Below are positions 58,917-64,000 of a stretch of 64,000 bases of DNA, piece by piece. The position numbers were made by a program, and so were the translations under genes. The stretch is from NCBI GenBank assembly GCA_020846875.1, contig JADLDB010000062.1, positions 113,508 through 177,507 on the forward strand. The letters are read 5' to 3'. The stretch comes from Myxococcales bacterium (GTDB lineage: Bacteria > Myxococcota > Myxococcia > Myxococcales > Myxococcaceae). The stretch's first letter is position 1. Every line of letters starts with the position of its first letter. The notes under the pieces are model-generated. The model made no database searches and had not been told where the DNA came from. It was given only the letters and a program-made list of their open reading frames with translations.

Positions 58917-59768
58917 ATGAAGACGACCCGCCTGCTGTGGCTCGCGGCGCTGGCGCTGTCCGCCTGCAAGTCAGGCCCCGAGGTGATCGCCGAGGCCGCG
59001 GCGCCGGAGCTGATCGATCAGGACATGGAGATCGTCAGCCAGTCGCTCACCGACTGCGACGTGAAGCTGACCGGCACGGTGGCGTCAGCGGACCGGGCCG
59101 TCACCGTCGAGAGCGCGCGCTTCGAATTCGTCGTGGACGGCGAGGTGCGAAGGGCGGGTGAGAAGAAGCTGGGCATCGCGGTGCCGGCGGGCGGGAAGGC
59201 CAGCTTCAGCCTGGAAGAGACGCTCACCTACGTGAAGGACGAGGCCGACCTGAAGGCGATGGACACCCGCGGCGGCTCGCTGCTCACCGCCCTTCGCGGC
59301 ACCCTGCTGGTGAGGGCGCAGGCGCCTTCGGCCGGCGGCGCCCCGGCTTCCTGGGAGCTGGAGTTCGCCCGCTCGAAGGACGTGCGCACCCCGCGGCTGC
59401 CGCACCTCAAGCTGCGCGAGTTCGAGGCCGGCCGCTTCGCGGAGAACGAGGTGCAGGCGGTGTTTCACTTAGGGGTGGAGAACCCCAACCCCTTCTACCT
59501 GTCCATCTCCGGGCTGGACTACGCGGTGACGGTGGCGGGCAAGCAGCTCAAGACGGGCACCATCGGCGCGGGGGAGAAGATCAGCCCCTCGTCCACCGGG
59601 GTGTTCGACGTCACCGTGACGGTGAACGAGGAGTCGCACGGCAAGGACGTGGTGAAGCTGATCAAGGGCCTCAAGCTGCCCTTCTCCATCAGCGGAGCGC
59701 TCAAGGCGCCGATGTACGTAGAGCCCCTGACCGCCGAGGGGGAGATCAAGCTGAACCCTCCGAAGTAG
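58917..59768 (+). CDS. LEA14/WHy-domain lipoprotein
   Basis: 283 aa; the ATG follows the previous stop directly. Lipobox LSAC (Cys near 17). The C-terminal half has the WHy (water-stress and hypersensitive response) pattern: NEVQAVFHLGVENPNPFYLSISGLDYAVTVAG, followed by KISPSSTGVFDVTVTVN. The N-terminal half (LTGTVASADRAVTVESARFEFVVDGEVR) looks like a second, diverged copy. LEA14-like proteins are small beta-sandwich binding or stress proteins; in bacteria they are often lipidated. It is probably functional in the envelope; specific partner unknown. Confidence 0.8.
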   Translation: MKTTRLLWLAALALSACKSGPEVIAEAAAPELIDQDMEIVSQSLTDCDVKLTGTVASADRAVTVESARFEFVVDGEVRRAGEKKLGIAVPAGGKASFSLEETLTYVKDEADLKAMDTRGGSLLTALRGTLLVRAQAPSAGGAPASWELEFARSKDVRTPRLPHLKLREFEAGRFAENEVQAVFHLGVENPNPFYLSISGLDYAVTVAGKQLKTGTIGAGEKISPSSTGVFDVTVTVNEESHGKDVVKLIKGLKLPFSISGALKAPMYVEPLTAEGEIKLNPPK

Positions 59769-59818
59769 ACTGGAGTTCTCCTTCGCGCCGCACGGCTGCC
59801 GGGGCCGCGCGTCAAGCC

Positions 59819-60523
59819 ATGCATTTCCTCGGGCCAGATCCCACCCGCTTCCCGCCGGTCGACGCCACCGACGAAGACGGCATTCTCGCCGTGGGGGGCG
59901 ATCTTTCGCCGGAGCGCCTGGTGGCGGCGTACCGCCGCGGCGTCTTCCCCTGGTACAGCGAGGGCCTGCCGATCCTCTGGCACTGTCCGGATCCGCGCTT
60001 CGTGCTGGTGCCCGGCGAGCTGCACGTCCCGAAGAGCCTGCGCAAGGCGATGAAGCGCGGCGAGTACCGGGTGACGCTGGACACGGCCTTCGAGCAGGTG
60101 ATCGACGGGTGCGCGAAGACGAAGCGGCCCGGGCAGCGCGGCACGTGGATCACCCGCGACATGCGCAAGGCGTACGTGAAGCTGCACGGGCTGGGGCTGG
60201 CCCACTCCTGCGAGGCGTGGAAGGGGGAGGAGCTGATGGGCGGGCTGTACGGCGTGTCCCTGGGCGCCGTCTTCTACGGGGAGTCGATGTTCGCCCGCGC
60301 CGACGACGCGTCCAAGGTGGCCTTCGTCACGCTGGTGGAGTGGCTGGCCGGCTGGGGCGTGCAGCTCATCGACTGCCAGCAGCAGACCGAGCACCTGGCC
60401 CGCTTCGGCGCGGCGCCCTGGCCGCGGAAGAAGTTCGTCGAGGAGGTGGCCCGGCTGGTCGGCGCCCCCACCCGGCAGGGGAAGTGGACGCTGGACGCGA
60501 CGCCGGTGGAGAAGCGGCCGTGA
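59819..60523 (+). CDS. aat: Leucyl/phenylalanyl-tRNA-protein transferase
   Basis: 234 aa. It adds Leu or Phe to N-terminal Arg or Lys of proteins for the N-degron pathway (ClpS/ClpAP). Clear blocks are the N-terminal LAVGGDLSPERLVAAYRRGVFPW, PILWHCPDPRFVL, TWITRDMRKAYVKLHGLGLAHS, GGLYGVSLGAVFYGESMF and LIDCQQQTEHLARFGA. Length is normal for the family. The downstream methyltransferase start overlaps its stop by 4 bp (GTGA). Clp genes are not in the window. Confidence 0.96.
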   Translation: MHFLGPDPTRFPPVDATDEDGILAVGGDLSPERLVAAYRRGVFPWYSEGLPILWHCPDPRFVLVPGELHVPKSLRKAMKRGEYRVTLDTAFEQVIDGCAKTKRPGQRGTWITRDMRKAYVKLHGLGLAHSCEAWKGEELMGGLYGVSLGAVFYGESMFARADDASKVAFVTLVEWLAGWGVQLIDCQQQTEHLARFGAAPWPRKKFVEEVARLVGAPTRQGKWTLDATPVEKRP

Positions 60524-61560
60524 ATCCGTCGCTGTACGAGGCCTTCGAGCGCCTGGAGGACACGCACTGGTGGTTCGAGGGCCGCCGGCGCCTCCTGCGG
60601 GACATCCTGCGCCGCCAGTTGTTGCCCCGCAGCGGCCGGAGGATCCTCGACGTGGGCAGCGGCACGGGCGGCATGTTCCCCCTGCTGTCCGAGTTCGGCC
60701 AGGTGGAGGGCGCGGAGGCCTCCGCGGACGCGCGCGCGCGGGCCCTTCGCCGCTTCCCGAAGCTGAAGGTGTCCGACTGCCGGCTGCCCGAGGGCCTGCC
60801 GGAGGGACGGTGGGACGTCCTCACCGCCTTTGACGTGATCGAGCACCTCGACGAGCCGATCGAGGCCCTGCGGGCCATGCGCAGCCGGCTGGTCTTCGAC
60901 GGGCAGGTGGTGGTGACGGTGCCGGCCTTCCGCTTCCTCTGGAGCCAGCACGACGAGGTGAACCAGCACCGGCGGCGCTACGGGCGGCTGGAGCTCGTCT
61001 CGCACCTCACCGCCGCGGGCCTGCGCGTCACCTGGGCCAGCTACTTCAACGCCCTGCTCTTCCCGGCGGTGGCCGGCGCGCGGCTGTGGCAGCGGCTCAA
61101 GCCCCCGAAGGACTCGGACGAGTCGGACATGGCGCCGGTGAAGGAGCCGCTCAACCGGCTGCTCACCGAGCTGTTCGCCAGCGAGCGGCTGGCCCTGTCC
61201 TTCGCGAAGCTGCCCTTCGGGGTGTCGCTGGTGGCGGGTGGCCCAGCGCGGGTGAGGCGTCAGGCCGGGGCGGACAGCGCGGCGATGGCAGCCCGCACCG
61301 ACTCCCCGCGGCCGGCGAGGAAGACGACGTCGCCGCGAATCAGCGGCGCCTCGGGATCGAGCTCCTCCACCAACTGGCCGCCGCGCTGCAGGGCCACCAC
61401 CAGAGCGCCGGTGCGGTTGCGCAGCTCCAGCGCCCGCAGCGACTGGCCCAGGGCCGGGCTGCCTTCTTCCACCACCACGTGCTCCAGCTTCAGCTCGGCC
61501 AGCGCGGGGATCTCGCTCAGCGTGCGCCGCGGCACGGTGGGCTTGCGCTCGGAGCTGTAG
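60520..61560 (+). CDS. SAM-dependent methyltransferase, probable 3' frameshift
   Basis: 346 aa as read, but the natural end is probably at 61255 (about 245 aa). GTG start overlapping aat. Class-I methyltransferase motifs: ILDVGSGTGGMF (about 46-57), DVLTAFDVIEHLDEP (about 97-111) and VVVTVPAFRFLWSQHDEVNQH. Substrate unknown; the HWWFEGRRRLL front is common in myxobacterial wall or lipid methyltransferases. Near the end the expected family finish is SLVAVAQRG and stop. Removing one G from the GGG at 61235-61237 gives exactly that, with TGA at 61253-61255. As it stands the frame runs 300 bp antisense into the antiporter gene. Confidence 0.8.
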   Translation: MNPSLYEAFERLEDTHWWFEGRRRLLRDILRRQLLPRSGRRILDVGSGTGGMFPLLSEFGQVEGAEASADARARALRRFPKLKVSDCRLPEGLPEGRWDVLTAFDVIEHLDEPIEALRAMRSRLVFDGQVVVTVPAFRFLWSQHDEVNQHRRRYGRLELVSHLTAAGLRVTWASYFNALLFPAVAGARLWQRLKPPKDSDESDMAPVKEPLNRLLTELFASERLALSFAKLPFGVSLVAGGPARVRRQAGADSAAMAARTDSPRPARKTTSPRISGASGSSSSTNWPPRCRATTRAPVRLRSSSARSDWPRAGLPSSTTTCSSFSSASAGISLSVRRGTVGLRSEL

Positions 61561-63251
61561 GTCCGCTCTCGGGAGACGCGGATCTGCCGGTCGATGACGT
61601 TACGGGGCACGTCCAGCCAGCGCAGCACGCGCACCAGCATCTCCACCGCGCTCTCCACCTCCTCGGCCACCACCTCGCTTGCCCCCAGGCCCAGCAGCTC
61701 CTTCACCTCGGCCAGGTAGTGGGTCCGCAGCAGGACGGGCACGTCGGGCGCGACGCGGCGCGCGGTGTCCAGCACGCGGCGGGCCGCGGCGGGATCGTTC
61801 ATCACCAGCACCATGGCGCGCGCCTTCGCCAGGTAGGCGTGCTGGAGCGCCTCCTCGCTGGTGGCATCGGCGTAGTAGATGTGCGCGCCCTCGGTCCGCC
61901 CTTTGCGCACCGTCTCGGCGTTGAGCTCCAGCACCACCGTCTTCACCTCGCAGGCCTCCAGCGCGCCCGCCAGCACGCGCCCCGCCACGCCGTAGCCCAC
62001 CACCACCACGTGGCCTTCCAGGCCCTGGGGCGCCTCGTGCGCGTCGTCGATGCCGCGGGCGCCCAGGCGCCGGGCGAGGGGCGCGAGCAGCTTCTCGCCG
62101 GCCCGGACGTGGGGCGCGACGCGCACCAACAGCGGCGTGAGGAACATGGTCAACACCCCGGCCGACAGCACCGGCGCCAGGGTGGGCTCGTCCACCACGC
62201 CGCTCTGCCGCCCCAACTGCGCCAGCACGAAGCCGAACTCACCGAACTGGGCCAGCCCCACCCCGGCCAGCCACGCCACCCGCGCCGGGAAGCGCATCAC
62301 CAGGGCCGCCGCCGTCGCCAGCAGGCCCTTGCCGATGATGAGGCCCACGGTGAGCCCGGCGAGGAGCAGCGGCGAGGCCAGCAGCACGTGCACGTCGAAG
62401 AGCATTCCCAGGGAGACGAAGAAGATGGACACGAAGGCGTCGCGCAGGGGCGCCACGTCCCCCATCGCGCGGTGGCCGAACTCGGTGTCGGCCACCACCA
62501 TGCCGCCGAGGAAGGCCCCCAGGGCCAGCGACAGCCCGGCCAGCGAGGTGAGCCACGCCGCGCCCAGCGAGATGCCGAGGATGGCGAGGAGGAAGACTTC
62601 CCGGCTGCGGGCGCGATCGACCCAGGACAGGATTCTGGGCACCACGAAGCGAGCGACCAAGAGCGTGCCGGCCACCACGCCGCCGGCCTTGAGCAAGGCC
62701 AGGCCGATCGACGTCAGCTCGCCTTTGCCTTCCGACGGCCCCAGCAACGGCACCACCAGCACCATGGGCACCACGCAGAGATCCTGGAAGATCAACGTGC
62801 CGACGATGAAGCGGCCGTGCGGCGCGTCCAGCTCGCGGCGCTCGGTGAGGGCCCGCAGGACGATGGCGGTGCTGGAGAGCGCGAAGACGAGCCCGAAGAA
62901 GACGGCGCGCCCGGTGGGTTGGCCCAGGGCCTTCGCCGCGCCCATCACCGCGAGGGTGGTGAGCCCCACCTGCAGCACCCCGCCCAGGGCGACGCGCTTG
63001 AGGAGATCCCTCATCCGGGACACGGAGAACTCCAGGCCGATGGTGAAGAGCAGCAGCACCACGCCCAGCTCGGCCAGCACCGCGATGTCCTGGGACGACG
63101 TCACCAGCTTCAGCCCGTGGGGGCCGCACAGCGCGCCGGCCAGCAGCAGCCCCGCCACCGCGGGCAGCCTCAGCCGGGCCAGCACCAGGGTGACCACCAC
63201 GCCCAGCGCCGCGATCGCCGTCAACTCGTTGAGGAGAGGAATGTGCCCCAC
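61260..63251 (-). CDS. Kef-type monovalent cation/proton antiporter with TrkA-N and TrkA-C domains
   Basis: 663 aa from the GTG at 63251 (VGHIPLLNEL), which matches the usual family opening; a TTG at 63287 would add 12 residues. Residues about 1-380 form about 12 membrane helices (VVLLLFTIGLEFSVSRM, FALSSTAIVL, the TLIFQDLCVVP motif). A TrkA-N NAD-binding domain (about 405-530) has VVVVGYGVAGRVL. A TrkA-C domain ends the protein (about 575-660). It moves K+ or Na+ against H+, with NAD or a ligand as regulator. No ancillary KefF/G gene is adjacent. It converges on the methyltransferase gene. Confidence 0.9.
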   Translation of the reverse strand: MGHIPLLNELTAIAALGVVVTLVLARLRLPAVAGLLLAGALCGPHGLKLVTSSQDIAVLAELGVVLLLFTIGLEFSVSRMRDLLKRVALGGVLQVGLTTLAVMGAAKALGQPTGRAVFFGLVFALSSTAIVLRALTERRELDAPHGRFIVGTLIFQDLCVVPMVLVVPLLGPSEGKGELTSIGLALLKAGGVVAGTLLVARFVVPRILSWVDRARSREVFLLAILGISLGAAWLTSLAGLSLALGAFLGGMVVADTEFGHRAMGDVAPLRDAFVSIFFVSLGMLFDVHVLLASPLLLAGLTVGLIIGKGLLATAAALVMRFPARVAWLAGVGLAQFGEFGFVLAQLGRQSGVVDEPTLAPVLSAGVLTMFLTPLLVRVAPHVRAGEKLLAPLARRLGARGIDDAHEAPQGLEGHVVVVGYGVAGRVLAGALEACEVKTVVLELNAETVRKGRTEGAHIYYADATSEEALQHAYLAKARAMVLVMNDPAAARRVLDTARRVAPDVPVLLRTHYLAEVKELLGLGASEVVAEEVESAVEMLVRVLRWLDVPRNVIDRQIRVSRERTYSSERKPTVPRRTLSEIPALAELKLEHVVVEEGSPALGQSLRALELRNRTGALVVALQRGGQLVEELDPEAPLIRGDVVFLAGRGESVRAAIAALSAPA

Positions 63252-63319
63252 GCGAGGGGTGGCTTGTACGCAGTCGCCCGTGGGCAATCCAAAGAAACAG
63301 CCGGCCCAGGTGCGTTTTC

Positions 63320-63949
63320 CTACGCGCGCACCACCCCGAGGTGCCGGAGCGCGTCGAGCAGCCCGGCCTCCGGCGCCTCGAAGAGGGCCAGCGCCCGCGC
63401 GGCCAAGGCGCCGTCCAGCGCACAGAGCGCGGCGTGCACCCGCTGGGGGGAGTGATCCTTCAGGCGCGGCGTCGCGGCGGGCTCGAAGAGGGCGTCGGCC
63501 CGCGCGGGCACGTGGCAGATGAAGTCGGCGGCAGCCGCCATGGGCAGCGAGGGGCGATCGCCCTCCAGCGCCAGCGCCGTCTCGGCGGCCGCCAGTTGAC
63601 CGACGACTCTGATGAGAAAGGCGCGCGTAGCGCCGTCGACGGCAGGAGGGAGCTGCGCTTGTACCGCGCGCAGCAGCGCCGCCTCGTCGACCCCCTTGAA
63701 GACAGCGCCAGAGAGGCGGAAGAGGCCGGAGGTGTGGCGCTGCCCGGCCACCTCGGCGACGCCGCGCAGCCGGCCCAGCGAGTAGGCGAGGTGAAAGCCG
63801 TCACCGGCCGCCAGGAAGGCCAGCCAGTGCAGCGCGTCCGGCGTCTCCCAGTGGCGCGCCACCTGCGGCTTGGGCGGCAGCGCCTTCGACAGCGCCGTGC
63901 GGTACGCCGCGAGGAGGAGCGCCTTGAGCTCGGCCCAGGGGAGGCTCAC
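63320..63949 (-). CDS. Hypothetical protein
   Basis: 209 aa, Ala/Leu-rich and helical with no signal peptide or membrane helix. Segments such as TPDALHWLAFLAAGDGFHLAYSLGRLRGVAEVAG and VRVVGQLAAAETALALEGD-like stretches do not match a family I know. The start ATG at 63949 is near a weak ribosome site. It lies 68 bp upstream of the antiporter start on the same strand, so they may share a transcript. The remaining 51 bases to the window end show no supportable gene. Confidence 0.6.
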   Translation of the reverse strand: MSLPWAELKALLLAAYRTALSKALPPKPQVARHWETPDALHWLAFLAAGDGFHLAYSLGRLRGVAEVAGQRHTSGLFRLSGAVFKGVDEAALLRAVQAQLPPAVDGATRAFLIRVVGQLAAAETALALEGDRPSLPMAAAADFICHVPARADALFEPAATPRLKDHSPQRVHAALCALDGALAARALALFEAPEAGLLDALRHLGVVRA

Positions 63950-64000
63950 CAGGACCTCGCGGGGGGGGCGCGCACCATGCGCGAGCCATAGCAGGTTTCC

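Overview
The window looks like a chromosomal segment of a myxobacterium (Myxococcota, probably Cystobacterineae). The grounds are a very high G+C content with G/C at third codon positions, two Ser/Thr kinases (one PEGA-tailed, one TPR-tailed), many lipoproteins, a protein with a MYXO-CTERM-like sorting tail, and a run of proteins resembling the myxobacterial Glt/Agl/Nfs envelope machinery. No rRNA, tRNA, CRISPR array, insertion sequence or phage module was seen. Gene symbols are given only where the family is clear.

Layout. (1) 1-2.1 kb: 3'-part of a secreted metzincin-like protease, then a frameshifted XRE regulator with an intact operator-like palindrome. (2) 2.1-8 kb: a lipid/alcohol oxidation cluster. 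An aldehyde dehydrogenase diverges from a FadR-like regulator, a CrtC/AttH-type lipocalin protein, an unknown protein and a GMC oxidoreductase; two FadR-type palindromes lie in the divergent promoter region. (3) 8-10.8 kb: a zinc-ribbon membrane protein, a collapsed VOC gene, a GGDEF-like protein without the catalytic motif, and a SCO/cytochrome c/YHS fusion. (4) 10.8-16.6 kb: PilZ, a 51-aa ORF, glmU and glmS on one strand, diverging from a gamma-glutamyltransferase gene with a strong leader hairpin. (5) 16.6-26 kb: a TatD-like protein, a kinase, lipoproteins, and an exported GMC dehydrogenase operon with a Tat-lipoprotein small subunit and a LytM-like lipoprotein. (6) 26-35.5 kb, minus strand: a surface-protein cluster with a PPC-domain lipoprotein, three VWA/thrombospondin-3 lipoproteins and a thrombospondin-3 MYXO-CTERM protein. 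(7) 35.7-47.3 kb, plus strand: an eight-gene operon resembling the myxobacterial gliding (Glt) or spore-coat (Nfs) envelope complexes, with an FHA-TM-TonB-like protein, a beta-barrel, three TPR proteins and two lipoproteins. (8) 47-64 kb: YchJ, NDH-2, an outer-membrane protein, a C45-like hydrolase, an AAA ATPase, an HExxH protein, a VapBC pair, a second kinase, lipoproteins, aat, a methyltransferase, a Kef-type antiporter and a hypothetical protein.

How the parts fit. The most notable unit is regions 6 and 7 together: a secreted VWA/TSP3 adhesin-like cluster divergent from a trans-envelope Glt/Nfs-like machine, with a near-perfect palindrome in the shared control region. In Myxococcus, VWA lipoproteins act as surface adhesins driven by the Glt complex, so this may be a self-contained paralogous adhesion or coat-assembly system. 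That link is inference. Three genes (XRE regulator, VOC protein, methyltransferase) carry reading-frame damage. Two of them would be repaired by single-base changes in or next to G/C runs, so sequencing or assembly indels must be excluded before calling them biologically dead.
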